This document shows positions 36,473 to 45,277 of a DNA stretch of 64,000 nucleotides, in pieces. This DNA is from Acidovorax sp. HDW3. Lineage in GTDB: Bacteria; Pseudomonadota; Gammaproteobacteria; Burkholderiales; Burkholderiaceae_C. Position 1 is the first letter of the stretch. Each line of letters starts with the position of its first letter. The stretch lies in assembly GCF_011303755.1 (NCBI RefSeq), contig NZ_CP049885.1:1656001-1720000 (forward strand). The letters run 5' to 3'. Made by a program: the position numbers and the translations under genes. The notes beneath the pieces are model-generated. The model saw only the letters and a list, made by a program, of their open reading frames with translations, made no database searches and was not told the origin of the DNA.

Positions 36473-37911
36473 TCACCCGCCCCCGCCACCGGGGCGTCAT
36501 CCTCGCGCGCGGCCTCGACCAGGGCCGCCGGCAAGGTCTTGGCGGGCTTGATGCCCAGCTCCTTGAGCATCTCCGCCCGGCGAATGACGTTGCCCCGGTT
36601 CTTGCTGAACTTGTTGAACGCCTTGTGGTACGCATCGTGCGCCAGGCCGAGGTTGCGGCCCACTTTTTCCAGCTCCTCGACAAAACCTGTGAGGTGGTCG
36701 TACAGGTCGGCGCCGCGCTGCGCAATCTCCTGCGCATTGCGTGTCTGCGCCTCCTGGCGCCACAGATGGGCCACGGTGCGCAGCACGAACAGCAGCGTCG
36801 ATGGGCTGACCAGCAGCACGTTCTTGTTCCAGGCTTCGCTATAGAGCTGGTTGTCGCTGCTCACCGCGAGCATGAAGGCCGGCTCCACCGGCACGAACAT
36901 GAGGACGAAATCGAGCGAACCGCCCAGGCCGTAGAGCTGCTGGTAGTTGCGCTCGGCCAGGCCCTTGATGTGCTGGCGCAGCGAATCGAGGTGGCGCCGC
37001 AGCGCACCGGCGCGCTGCGCCTCGTCCTCGGCGTGCGCCCATTCCTCGTAGGCACGCAGCGACACCTTGGCGTCGATCACCAGGTGGCGGTTCTCTGGCA
37101 AATGGATGACGACATCGGGCTGCGCGCGTGAGCCGTCCTCGCGCTGGTGGCTCTCTTGCGTGTCGTACTCGTGGCCGTTGCGCAGGCCGCACGATTCAAG
37201 CACGCGCTCCAAAATCAGCTCACCCCAATTGCCCTGCGCCTTGGTCGAGCCCTTGAGCGCCTGGGTGAGGTTCTTGGCGTCTTCGCTCAGGCTGTGGTTG
37301 AGCTGCAAGAGCTGCTGCACCTGCTGCGCCAGGGCCGAACGCTCCTTGCCCTCCACGTCGTAGAACTGCTCGACCCGGCCCTGGAACTCGCCCAGGCGCA
37401 GGCGCAGCGGATCGAGCAGCTGCCCGAGCGACTGCTGGTTCTGCTCGGCAAAGCGGCGGCTTTTTTCTTCCAGGATGTCGTTGGCCAGGCTCTTGAACTG
37501 CAGGCCCAGGGCCTCCCGCGCCTCGTTCAAGAGGGCCAGCTTTTCCTGTGCGCTGCGGCGCTCGACCTCCAGCTGCGTGCCCTGCGCCGCCAGCTGGCTG
37601 TGCAGCTGCAGCGCCTGCGCCTGCAGCGCCTGGGTCTGGGTCTTGCCTTGCTGCAACTCGGCGAGCAGCGCCTGGCGCTCGCCCTCAAGCGCCCGCACGC
37701 GCTCTTGCGCCGTCGCCAGCTGCGCGCCCGCCTGCGCCTGCAGCGCCAGCTGCGTCTCACGCTGCACCTGCGCTCTGGTGGCCGCCAGCAGCGCCTCTTG
37801 CTGCGCCAGCAGCGTACGCCGCACCCGCACGGCCGCCAGCCCAGCGCCTGCCGCAGCAGCCAACACCACCGCCAGCAAAGCAGCCACCCAACCCCACAGG
37901 TTGACGCCCAT
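36454..37911 (-). CDS. rmuC: DNA recombination protein RmuC
   Basis: The 485-residue protein has one N-terminal membrane helix (residues ~5-28), a long Gln/Ala/Leu-rich coiled coil (~30-190) and the RmuC domain. That domain resembles a PD-(D/E)XK nuclease fold: QGNWGELILERVLESCGLRN, then PDVVIHLPENRHLVIDAKVS with the D...DAK pair. RmuC limits DNA inversions at short repeats. That is of some interest in a genome with many palindromic repeats. The ATG at 37911 was preferred to the GTG at 37917. Confidence 0.92.
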   Translation of the reverse strand: MGVNLWGWVAALLAVVLAAAAGAGLAAVRVRRTLLAQQEALLAATRAQVQRETQLALQAQAGAQLATAQERVRALEGERQALLAELQQGKTQTQALQAQALQLHSQLAAQGTQLEVERRSAQEKLALLNEAREALGLQFKSLANDILEEKSRRFAEQNQQSLGQLLDPLRLRLGEFQGRVEQFYDVEGKERSALAQQVQQLLQLNHSLSEDAKNLTQALKGSTKAQGNWGELILERVLESCGLRNGHEYDTQESHQREDGSRAQPDVVIHLPENRHLVIDAKVSLRAYEEWAHAEDEAQRAGALRRHLDSLRQHIKGLAERNYQQLYGLGGSLDFVLMFVPVEPAFMLAVSSDNQLYSEAWNKNVLLVSPSTLLFVLRTVAHLWRQEAQTRNAQEIAQRGADLYDHLTGFVEELEKVGRNLGLAHDAYHKAFNKFSKNRGNVIRRAEMLKELGIKPAKTLPAALVEAAREDDAPVAGAGDQSAMV

Positions 37912-37921
37912 AAACACTCTC

Positions 37922-37972
37922 TTTTTTATAGCTACTCACGCTTGATAGACAAGCGCTAGAGGCATTTTTAAT
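37922..37972. repeat. Dispersed ~50 bp repeat between rmuC and the antiporter gene
   Basis: TTTTTTATAGCTACTCACGC then TTGATAGACAAGCGCTAGAGG and CATTTTTAAT. It matches the copy at 25998 in all but a few bases. Confidence 0.88.
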
Positions 37973-37980
37973 GCAAAAAC

Positions 37981-39396
37981 TTAACGGAAAAAAATCAGCG
38001 TCATGAGGGCAAACAGCGGCAACAGCACTGCCCCCGACCAGAGCATGTAGCCAAAAAAGCTCGGCATCTTCACGCCCCTATCCTCGGCAATGGCCTTGAC
38101 CATCATGTTCGGCGCGTTGCCGATATAAGTATTGGCGCCCATGAAGACCGCGCCAGCGGAAATTGCCGCCAGCGTGGGCGCGAGCTGCGTCATCAGGTAC
38201 TGGGCGTCGCCGCCGGCGGTGTTGAAGAACACCAGGTAGGTCGGGGCGTTGTCCAAAAAGGAGGACAGCGTGCCGGTCGCCCAAAAATACATCGCCGGAT
38301 CGGGTTGGCCGTCGGCACGCGTGACCGCACGCACAATGGCCCCAAACGGCCCATCCACCCCGGCCTTGAGCATGGCGATCACGGGAATGATGGTCAGAAA
38401 AATGCCGGCAAACAGCTTGGCCACCTCCTGCATCGGCCCCCAGCTGAACTGGTTGGCCGCGTGCACCGGCTTGGGCGTAAGCCACAGCGACAGCGCCGTC
38501 ACCAGCAGCAGCCCCCCATCGCGCACCAGACCCGGCAAGCCGACAGGGGTGCCCGCCACGATCCACTGCACCGGCGAGTGCCACAACCCACTCATCAGCA
38601 CCAGGGCGACAACGGCGGCGAGCAGAACGAAGTTGAGCTTGCCATCAAAGCCAAAATCGGCGCTGTCCGGCGTCAGATCAACGCGGCGCAGCTGGTCGGC
38701 CTGGCGGAAAAACCAGCTGTCGAGGGCAAAAAACGCCAGCAGCAACACACCTACCAGGAACAGCGTCTCGGGCAGGATGTGGCGCACGGTCCAGAAAAAA
38801 TCCACCCCCTTCAAAAAACCCAGAAACAAGGGCGGATCGCCCAGCGGCGTGAGCGAGCCACCGGCGTTGGAGACGATGAAAATGAAAAACACCACTACGT
38901 GGGCCATGTTGCGGCGCTGGTCGTTGGCGCGGATCAGCGGGCGAATGAGCAGCATAGAAGCCCCGGTCGTGCCCATAAAGCTCGCCAGCAGCGCCCCCAG
39001 CGCCAGCAGCCCGGTATTGAGCAGCGCGCTGCCGTGCAGATTGCCCCGGATGTAAATGCCCCCAGCCACCGTGAACAGCGCCGTGAGCAAGATGACGAAC
39101 GGCAGGTACTCAGCCAGCAGCGCGTGCACCAGGTTCACCCCCGCCAAAGCTGGGCCAAAGACAAATGCAAACGGCAGCAAGAACGCTAGCGCCCAGCCCG
39201 CCGCCACCTTGCCAAAATGGTGGTGCCAAAACGCCGGCGCCAAGAGTGGCACCAAGGCAATCGAGAGCAAAAGCCCCGCAAAAGGCAGCCCCCAGAACAC
39301 CGACAAGGCCGCGCCATCGAACTCCGCCGCCCGTGCGCCCAGCGGCGCCAGCGCTGCCAACAAACCCATCCCTGCGCGCCGATATGCCATAGCCAT
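37981..39396 (-). CDS. Sodium:proton antiporter (NhaD/CitMHS-like)
   Basis: The 471-residue inner-membrane protein has about twelve helices and the ion-transporter superfamily pattern: [20 protein letters not shown] (with the conserved TPLGDPP), [20 protein letters not shown], and in the second half [19 protein letters not shown] and [20 protein letters not shown]. These pairs of motifs mark the two hairpins of the ion path. The ATG at 39396 has GAGGAGAGG upstream; upstream frame is promoter DNA shared with the phasin. It likely exports Na+ for H+. Confidence 0.88.
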   Translation of the reverse strand: MAMAYRRAGMGLLAALAPLGARAAEFDGAALSVFWGLPFAGLLLSIALVPLLAPAFWHHHFGKVAAGWALAFLLPFAFVFGPALAGVNLVHALLAEYLPFVILLTALFTVAGGIYIRGNLHGSALLNTGLLALGALLASFMGTTGASMLLIRPLIRANDQRRNMAHVVVFFIFIVSNAGGSLTPLGDPPLFLGFLKGVDFFWTVRHILPETLFLVGVLLLAFFALDSWFFRQADQLRRVDLTPDSADFGFDGKLNFVLLAAVVALVLMSGLWHSPVQWIVAGTPVGLPGLVRDGGLLLVTALSLWLTPKPVHAANQFSWGPMQEVAKLFAGIFLTIIPVIAMLKAGVDGPFGAIVRAVTRADGQPDPAMYFWATGTLSSFLDNAPTYLVFFNTAGGDAQYLMTQLAPTLAAISAGAVFMGANTYIGNAPNMMVKAIAEDRGVKMPSFFGYMLWSGAVLLPLFALMTLIFFR

Positions 39397-39478
39397 TGCC
39401 TCTCCTCGTTCCCAGCTGCACCGCGCCGCCTTCGTGACCAACGCCCGAGTGTACGGTTTAGAGGCAGCGCTCTTTTTG

Positions 39479-39494
39479 TGCTGCACTGCAACAT
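39479..39494. promoter_or_regulatory. Operator A upstream of the phasin promoter
   Basis: TGCTGCACTGCAACAT is found twice, here and at 39537, identical over 16 bases. The core CTGCA-C-TGCA is palindromic and resembles the TGC-rich sites described for PhaR, the repressor of phasin genes. This copy lies just before the -35. Confidence 0.75.
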
Positions 39495-39499
39495 AAAAC

Positions 39500-39527
39500 T
39501 TGCTTTTTACGTTGAGGCCACTAGAAT
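39500..39527 (+). promoter_or_regulatory. Phasin promoter
   Basis: TTGCTT (-35, 39500-39505) and TAGAAT (-10, 39522-39527) are 16 bp apart. The promoter lies between the two identical operators. Confidence 0.65.
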
Positions 39528-39536
39528 ACACAACCA

Positions 39537-39552
39537 TGCTGCACTGCAACAT
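39537..39552. promoter_or_regulatory. Operator B over the phasin transcription start
   Basis: This is the second identical TGCTGCACTGCAACAT, starting ten bases after the -10. A protein bound here would block initiation; paired with operator A it could form a loop or cooperative complex. Confidence 0.75.
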
Positions 39553-39627
39553 GATTCATGTTCATCATGTCAGCGCAGATGTCTCTGTAAACCACCCGGG
39601 CGTTACGCCTATTCCAAGGAGATTCTT

Positions 39628-40173
39628 ATGTCGCTGACCAACGAACAAATCCTGGCATCGCACAAAGCCAACGTCGAAACCCTGTTCGGCCTGACCAACA
39701 AAGCCTTTGAAGGCGTGGAAAAGCTGGTGGAACTCAACGTTGCCGCCTCGCGCGCCGCCCTGAACGACGCTGCCAGCCATGCCCAGGCCGTGCTCAGCGT
39801 CAAGGACGTGCAAGAGCTGCTGGCCCTGCAAGCCGGCCTGTTCCAGCCCCTGGCTGAAAAGACCGCCGCCTACAGCCGCCACCTGTACGACATCGCCACC
39901 GGCACCGGCGGCGAGTTCACCAAGGCTTTTGAAGCCAAGGCCGCCGAAGCCCAGCAAAGCTTCGCCAGCCTGGTCGATAACGCTGCCAAGAACGCCCCCG
40001 CAGGCTCGGAAACTGCCGTTGCCGTCATGAAGAGCGCCGTCTCTGCTGCCACCAACGCTTTCGAGTCGGTGCAAAAAGCCGTCAAGCAAGCCTCGGACGT
40101 GGCCGAAGCCAACTTCAACGCCGTGGCCAACACCGCTGCCACCGCCGCTACGGCTGCCCCGCGCAAGCGTTGA
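39628..40173 (+). CDS. phaP: Phasin (PHB granule-associated protein)
   Basis: Phasins coat polyhydroxybutyrate granules and limit their size. The 181-residue protein is helical, Ala/Glu/Lys-rich, without signal or membrane segments. It has the family pattern [55 protein letters not shown] and a C-terminal tail ending in PRKR. AAGGAG lies eight bases before the ATG at 39628. It stands alone, with a promoter between two identical putative PhaR operators and a terminator near 40328. Confidence 0.94.
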   Translation: MSLTNEQILASHKANVETLFGLTNKAFEGVEKLVELNVAASRAALNDAASHAQAVLSVKDVQELLALQAGLFQPLAEKTAAYSRHLYDIATGTGGEFTKAFEAKAAEAQQSFASLVDNAAKNAPAGSETAVAVMKSAVSAATNAFESVQKAVKQASDVAEANFNAVANTAATAATAAPRKR

Positions 40174-40327
40174 TACAACGCAACATGTCTGGAGAACTTC
40201 CTCTAGGCAAAAAGCCGGGATTACCCTGATAATCGCGCTATCGCTTTGCAGCACAGCCCAACGGCGCTGCAAAGCCCCAGTTGTCTCCTTGGATCCTCTC
40301 GAAACCCTGTTTCAAGGATCCCTTCTA

Positions 40328-40357
40328 GGCCCAGTCTTCGTGCTGGGCTTTTTTTTT
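40328..40357 (+). terminator. Rho-independent terminator after the phasin gene
   Basis: GCCCAG (40329-40334) pairs with CTGGGC (40343-40348) and nine T residues follow. It lies just before the aat start. The 150 bases between the phasin stop and this hairpin hold no visible gene. Confidence 0.85.
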
Positions 40358-40375
40358 GCCCAGACAATGGCGCCC

Positions 40376-41125
40376 ATGAGCCCTTCCCTGCCCTGGCTGG
40401 AGCCGCACGCGCCTTTTCCCCCGCCCGATCTGGCCTGGGGCCCCGACAGTCCCGCCCCAGGGCTGCTCGCCGCCGGCGGCACGCTCGACGCGGTGCAGCT
40501 GCACAGCGCCTACAGCCAGGGGATTTTTCCCTGGTTCAGCGCCGGCCAGCCCATTCTGTGGTGGTCGCCCGACCCGCGCATGGTGCTGCGGCCCGAAGCC
40601 TTTCGCCTGCAGCCCTCGCTGCGGCGCACGCTGCGCCAGTTTGCGCGCCGCAGCAGCTGCGCCATCCGCATCGACCACGACTTTGGACGCGTCATCCGCG
40701 CCTGCGCGCACACGCCGCGCCAGGGGCAAGGTGGCACCTGGATCACCCCCGGCATCATTGCCGCGTACGAGCAATTGCACGCTGGCGGCCATGCGCACAG
40801 CGTCGAAACCTGGATCAACGGCCAGCTCGTGGGCGGCCTGTACTGCGTCGCCCTGGGGCGGGCGGTATTTGGCGAATCCATGTTCGCGCACGCCAGCAAC
40901 GCCTCCAAGATTGCCCTGGCAGCCCTGGTCTGCCTGTGCCGGCGCCACGGCGTGGCCTTGATCGACTGCCAGCAAAACACAGCACACCTGGCTTCGCTCG
41001 GCGCCTCTGAAATCGCGCGCCAGACGTTTTTGCACACCATCGCCCACGGCCAACAACAGGCGCCACTGGACTGGGCTTTTACGCCCGCCGACTGGGCGCA
41101 GCTACTGGGCAAGGAGGGCGCATGA
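40376..41125 (+). CDS. aat: Leucyl/phenylalanyl-tRNA-protein transferase
   Basis: Aat moves Leu or Phe from tRNA to proteins with N-terminal Arg or Lys, marking them for ClpS/ClpAP. The 249-residue protein has the family pattern [58 protein letters not shown] and [19 protein letters not shown]. The ATG at 40376 was chosen since it lies past the phasin terminator; an ATG at 40367 is possible. Its stop overlaps the bpt start (ATGA). Confidence 0.95.
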   Translation: MSPSLPWLEPHAPFPPPDLAWGPDSPAPGLLAAGGTLDAVQLHSAYSQGIFPWFSAGQPILWWSPDPRMVLRPEAFRLQPSLRRTLRQFARRSSCAIRIDHDFGRVIRACAHTPRQGQGGTWITPGIIAAYEQLHAGGHAHSVETWINGQLVGGLYCVALGRAVFGESMFAHASNASKIALAALVCLCRRHGVALIDCQQNTAHLASLGASEIARQTFLHTIAHGQQQAPLDWAFTPADWAQLLGKEGA

Positions 41126-41877
41126 CCCAGCTCAACGACCTGCCGGCGCAGCCGCTGCAGTTCTACGCCACCGCCGATTACCCCTGCAGCTACCTGGCGC
41201 AGCGCCAGGCGCGCTCGCTCGTGGCCACGCCCAGCCACAGCATCGACGCCGACGTGTACTCCGAACTCGTGGCCCAGGGCTTTCGCCGCAGCGGCCTGTT
41301 CACCTACCGCCCCTGCTGCGACAGCTGCCAGGCCTGCCAGCCGCTGCGCGTGCTGGCGCGCGACTTTGCCCCCGACCGCAGCCAGCGCCGCGCCTGGGCA
41401 CGCCACCAGGGCCTGCAGGTGCAGGTGCTGCCGCTGTGCCTGAGCGCCGAGCATTACCAGCTCTACCTGCGCTACCAGCAAAGCCGGCACGGCGGCGGCG
41501 GCATGGACCAGGACAGCGTCGAGCAGTACACCCAGTTCCTGCTGCAAAGCCGGGTGCAAACGCGCCTGGTGGAGTTTCGCGACGCAGCCAGCGCAGAGCT
41601 CAAAATGGTCTCGCTCATCGACCTGCTGGCCGACGGCCTGTCGGCGGTCTATACCTTCTACGCACCCGATCCGGGCGAGAGCTTTGGCACCTACAACGTG
41701 CTGTGGCAAATCGAGCAGGCGCGCACCCTGGGCCTGCCGCATGTCTATCTGGGCTACTGGATAGAAGAAAGCCGCAAGATGAGCTACAAAGCGCGCTTTT
41801 TACCGCACGAAGTGCGCCGCAACGGCCAATGGCAGCGTGTGGAGCGGGCCCCAGCAGACGTTAATTTCATAGGATAA
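41122..41877 (+). CDS. bpt: Aspartate/glutamate leucyltransferase
   Basis: Bpt moves Leu from tRNA to proteins with N-terminal Asp or Glu, feeding the same N-degron route as Aat. The 251-residue protein has the ATE-type N-terminal Cys cluster: [13 protein letters not shown] and [20 protein letters not shown]. The ATE C-domain follows with [40 protein letters not shown] and [20 protein letters not shown]. It overlaps aat by four bases, forming a two-gene N-degron operon. Confidence 0.95.
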   Translation: MTQLNDLPAQPLQFYATADYPCSYLAQRQARSLVATPSHSIDADVYSELVAQGFRRSGLFTYRPCCDSCQACQPLRVLARDFAPDRSQRRAWARHQGLQVQVLPLCLSAEHYQLYLRYQQSRHGGGGMDQDSVEQYTQFLLQSRVQTRLVEFRDAASAELKMVSLIDLLADGLSAVYTFYAPDPGESFGTYNVLWQIEQARTLGLPHVYLGYWIEESRKMSYKARFLPHEVRRNGQWQRVERAPADVNFIG

Positions 41878-41907
41878 AATTCGATTTTTCGTTCTGCAGC
41901 CGTCTCC

Positions 41908-42693
41908 ATGAGAAAAAGCGACACCGACATCCCCGCCCAGCCCAGCGTCCAAGTGCTCGAACGCATGTTCCTGCTGATCGACGTGCTGGCCGCACGGGAG
42001 GAGGCAACCTCGCTCAAGGAAATCAGCGAGCGCACCGGGCTGCACCCCTCGACCGCGCACCGCATCCTCAACGACCTGGCGATCGGGCGCTTCGTCGATC
42101 GCCCCGAGGCCGGCAGCTACCGCCTGGGAATGCGTTTTCTGGAGCTGGGCAACCTGGTCAAGGCGCGCCTGTCGGTGCGCGACGCGGCCATCGCGCCCAT
42201 GCGCAATCTGCACAAGCTCATCCAGCAGCCGGTGAACCTGAGCGTGCGCCAGGGCGACGAGATCGTGTACGTCGAGCGCGCCTACAGCGAGCGCTCGGGA
42301 ATGCAGGTGGTGCGCGCCATCGGCGGCCACGCGCCGCTGCACCTGACATCGACCGGCAAGCTGTTCCTGGCCCTGGAAGACGCCCAGCGCGTGCGCGCCT
42401 ACGCCACCCGCACCGGCCTGCCCGGGCACACGCACAACAGCATCACCGAGCTGCCCGCACTCGAACGCGAGCTGGCCAAGGCGCGCCAATACGGCCTGGC
42501 GCGCGACAACGAGGAGCTGGAGCTGGGCGTGCGCTGCATGGCCGCCGGCGTATACGACGACCAGGGCAAACTCGTTGCCGGCCTGTCGATCTCGGCGCCA
42601 GCCGACCGCCTCGACGAAGGCTGGCTGCCCAAACTGCAGGCCACGGCACAAGAAATCTCCACCGCCCTGGGCTACCAGCCGGACAAGCGCTAA
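41908..42693 (+). CDS. IclR family transcriptional regulator
   Basis: The 261-residue protein has an N-terminal winged helix (EATSLKEISERTGLHPSTAH followed by RILNDLAIGRFVDR, residues ~32-70) and a C-terminal effector-binding GAF-like domain with LTSTGKLFLALED and EELELGVRCMAAGVYDDQG. IclR members mostly control catabolic genes; there is no clear target gene next to it. It ends 11 bases before the convergent MerR gene. Confidence 0.92.
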   Translation: MRKSDTDIPAQPSVQVLERMFLLIDVLAAREEATSLKEISERTGLHPSTAHRILNDLAIGRFVDRPEAGSYRLGMRFLELGNLVKARLSVRDAAIAPMRNLHKLIQQPVNLSVRQGDEIVYVERAYSERSGMQVVRAIGGHAPLHLTSTGKLFLALEDAQRVRAYATRTGLPGHTHNSITELPALERELAKARQYGLARDNEELELGVRCMAAGVYDDQGKLVAGLSISAPADRLDEGWLPKLQATAQEISTALGYQPDKR

Positions 42694-42704
42694 ATAAACA
42701 GGGG

Positions 42705-43148
42705 CTAAACGTGGCGCGGCGCCGCCGGCGGGCGCGGCGCGAGCACACCTTCGGCTTCGGCGCGCGCGTGCAGGGCCTCGATGACGTGGCAATGCGCCGC
42801 GTGCCCGTCACAGCGCGCACGCAGCGCCTGCAGCTCCTGCGCCAATGCCTGCAGCTCGGCCAGGCGCTCGTGCACATGCTGCAGGTGCGCGTCCAGCGTG
42901 GTGCAAGCCTGGTGGTCGGCGCTGGCGGGGTCGATGCCGAGCAGGGTGCGCACCTCGGGCAACGACATGTCCATGGCCCGGCACAGGCGGATGAAGCGCA
43001 GCCGGTGGATGTCCTCATCACTATAAAAACGATAGCTGTTCGCGCTGCGTCCATGCGGCTGGAGCAGGTTTTCCTTCTCGTAATAGCGGATATTGGCGCT
43101 CGATACGCCAGCGCGCGCGGCAGCCGCGCCAATGCGGTAGGCAGACAT
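42705..43148 (-). CDS. MerR family heavy-metal regulator (CadR/PbrR-like)
   Basis: The 147-residue protein has the MerR winged helix (AYRIGAAAARAGVSSANIRYYEKE, residues ~3-26, then SYRFYSDEDIHRLRFI) and a dimer helix. Candidate metal ligands are Cys82 near ACTTLDAHL and the RCDGHAAHCHVIE segment, a Cys pair in the place used by CadR/PbrR. It is divergent from the metal P-type ATPase, and a MerR-type operator lies between them. It would sense Zn, Cd or Pb. Confidence 0.9.
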   Translation of the reverse strand: MSAYRIGAAAARAGVSSANIRYYEKENLLQPHGRSANSYRFYSDEDIHRLRFIRLCRAMDMSLPEVRTLLGIDPASADHQACTTLDAHLQHVHERLAELQALAQELQALRARCDGHAAHCHVIEALHARAEAEGVLAPRPPAAPRHV

Positions 43149-43152
43149 GGGC

Positions 43153-43183
43153 TTGACCTTGGAGTGACTTTAAGGTTTCCAAT
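43153..43183 (+). promoter_or_regulatory. MerR-type promoter/operator of the metal ATPase gene
   Basis: TTGACC (-35, 43153-43158) and TCCAAT (-10, 43178-43183) are 19 bp apart, the long spacer that MerR proteins untwist. Between them, arms ACCTT (43156-43160) and AAGGT (43172-43176) form the dyad. The start of transcription would fall at about 43190, the A of the ATPase ATG. Confidence 0.75.
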
Positions 43184-43189
43184 CATGGC

Positions 43190-45196
43190 ATGACGCACCC
43201 GCATCCCCACCCAGATTCCCATTCCCATCCCCCCCACCCGCCGCAAGGCCATGCCCCCGGCGCCCCGGCCTGCGCCTGCAGCCATGGCGACGACGACGCG
43301 CACGCCGGCCACGACCACGGCGCCCTGCCCGGCTGGCCGCGCATCGGCGCCGCCCTGGCCTTCGCACTGGGCGCCGAGCTGGCGCACTGGATGCAGCAGG
43401 AGCACCTGGGCATGGCGCTGGCGCTGCTGGCGATTGCGCTCGCCGGCCTGGGCGTGTACCGCTCGGGGCTGCGCGATCTGGCACGCCTGCGCCTGGGCAT
43501 CCACGCCCTGATGGCCGTGGCCGTCACGGGCGCTTTTCTCATCGGCCAATGGCCCGAGGCCGCCATGGTGATGGCGCTGTACGTCGCCGCCGAGCGCATC
43601 GAGGACGGCGCCATGGAGCGCGCCCGCCACGCCATCCGCAGCCTGCTCGACCTGGCGCCCGAGAGCGCCGACCTGCTGCAACCAGGCGGCAGCGTGCAGC
43701 GCGTGCCCGCCACCGAAGTGGCGCCCGGCGCGCACATCCGCGTCGCCCCCGGCGCGCGCGTGCCGCTCGATGGCCGCGTGCTGCAGGGCCACAGCAGCGT
43801 CAACCAGGCGCCCATCACCGGCGAGAGCCAGCTCGCCGACAAGGCCCCGGGCGACGCGGTTTATGCCGGCAGCGTCAACCAGGAGGGCGAGCTGGTGCTG
43901 CAGGTCACGGCCGCAGCCAGCGGCACGCTGCTGGCACGCATCGTGCACGCCGTGGAGCAGGCCCAGGCGACGCGCGCGCCAACGCAGCGCTTCGTCGATC
44001 GCTTTGCCCAGGTGTACACGCCGCTGGTATTTGCCGCCGCCTTGCTGCTGGCGCTGCTGGCGCCGCCGCTGCTGGACTGGAGCTGGCTGCAAGCGGCCTA
44101 CCAGGCGCTGGCGCTGCTCGTCATAGCCTGCCCCTGCGCGCTCGTCATCTCCACCCCGGTGACCGTCGTCAGCGCACTGACCGCAGCCGCGCGCCGGGGC
44201 ATTCTCATCAAGGGCGGCAGCGCCCTGGAAGGCGCGCGCAGCCTGCGCGCCATCGCCCTGGACAAAACCGGCACCTTGACCAGCGGCCACCCCACCTTGG
44301 TGCACTGGCAGGCGCTGGACGCTGCCGACACCGCCCAGGCCAGCACCATCGCCTGGCAACTGGCGAGCCGCTCCGAGCACCCCGTCTCGCGCGCCATTGC
44401 CGCCGGCCTGAGCGCCCCCACCGGGGCCGTGGCCCCCGTGCAGGCGCTGCAGGCCCTGCCCGGGCGCGGCGTGCAGGCCGACATAGGCGGCCAGACCTGG
44501 CAGCTCGGAAACCTGCGCCTGGTGCGTGAGCAGGGCCTGCTCACACCCGCCCTGCAAACCCTGCTGGCCACGCACGAAGCCCAGGGGCGCAGCGTCACCG
44601 TGCTGCTGCACGCCAAGCAGGTGCTGGCGCTGTTTGCCGTTGCCGACCCGCTGCGCCCGCAGGCGAGCGCCGCCGTTGCCCAGCTGCAGGCGCTGGGCGT
44701 ACAGCCGCTGGTGCTCAGCGGCGACAACGCCGCCACCGTGCGCGCCGTGGCGCAGGAGGCCGGCATCAGCGACGCACGCGGCGGCCTGCTGCCGCAGGAC
44801 AAGCTCGACGCCCTGGCGCAGCTGCAGGCGAGCCTGGGCCCCACGGCCATGACGGGCGACGGCATCAACGACGCCCCGGCCCTGGCGCGCGCCGACATCG
44901 GCTTTGCCATGGGCGGCCAGCACAGCAGCGCCATGGCCATGGAAACCGCCGCCGTGGTGCTGATGAACGACGACCTGCGCCGCATCCCCGAGACCATCCG
45001 CCTCTCGCGCCGCGCCCACCACCTGCTGTGGCAGAACATCACCCTGGCGCTGGGCGTGAAGGCAGCGTTCTTCACCCTGGCGCTGATGGGCCAGGCGAGC
45101 ATGTGGCTGGCGGTGCTGGCCGACATGGGCGTGAGCCTGCTGGTAGTGGCCAACGGCCTGCGCCTGCGCCGCTGGGGCCGCAAAGAAGCAGCGTAA
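43190..45196 (+). CDS. Heavy-metal P-type ATPase (Zn/Cd/Pb exporter, P1B-2)
   Basis: The 668-residue ATPase exports soft divalent metals. It begins with a His-rich tail (residues 1-43, about a dozen His plus CACSHG) in place of a normal HMA domain. It has eight membrane helices, the CPC motif (IACPCALVIS, ~313-315), phosphorylation site DKTGT (Asp358), TGES, SEHPVSRAI and TGDGINDAPAL (~554). The last helices contain NITLALGVKAAFF and LADMGVSLLVVAN; the Asp fits ZntA/CadA rather than copper pumps. It is divergent from the MerR gene. The promoter geometry suggests a leaderless message. Confidence 0.93.
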   Translation: MTHPHPHPDSHSHPPHPPQGHAPGAPACACSHGDDDAHAGHDHGALPGWPRIGAALAFALGAELAHWMQQEHLGMALALLAIALAGLGVYRSGLRDLARLRLGIHALMAVAVTGAFLIGQWPEAAMVMALYVAAERIEDGAMERARHAIRSLLDLAPESADLLQPGGSVQRVPATEVAPGAHIRVAPGARVPLDGRVLQGHSSVNQAPITGESQLADKAPGDAVYAGSVNQEGELVLQVTAAASGTLLARIVHAVEQAQATRAPTQRFVDRFAQVYTPLVFAAALLLALLAPPLLDWSWLQAAYQALALLVIACPCALVISTPVTVVSALTAAARRGILIKGGSALEGARSLRAIALDKTGTLTSGHPTLVHWQALDAADTAQASTIAWQLASRSEHPVSRAIAAGLSAPTGAVAPVQALQALPGRGVQADIGGQTWQLGNLRLVREQGLLTPALQTLLATHEAQGRSVTVLLHAKQVLALFAVADPLRPQASAAVAQLQALGVQPLVLSGDNAATVRAVAQEAGISDARGGLLPQDKLDALAQLQASLGPTAMTGDGINDAPALARADIGFAMGGQHSSAMAMETAAVVLMNDDLRRIPETIRLSRRAHHLLWQNITLALGVKAAFFTLALMGQASMWLAVLADMGVSLLVVANGLRLRRWGRKEAA

Positions 45197-45254
45197 AAAG
45201 GCCTGCAGGGCTTGTGTATAAAGCGCAACCAGCTACCGATTCAGGAGCAAAATA
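45197..45254 (-). repeat. Dispersed ~50 bp repeat between the ATPase and YitT genes
   Basis: On the minus strand this reads TTTTGCTCCTGAATCGGTAG then CTGGTTGCGCTTTATACACAAG and CCCTGCAGGCCTTTTT. It follows the family pattern GATAGCTGNTNGCGCTT...AAGCGCTNNAGGC. Confidence 0.65.
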
Positions 45255-45277
45255 ACGCCCTCCCCGAGCCCTGCACC

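Noticed and set aside
42443-45022. 859-codon open frame on the minus strand
   Set aside because: It is antisense to the P-type ATPase and IclR genes and its composition is that of a shadow frame (His/Gly/Gln-rich).
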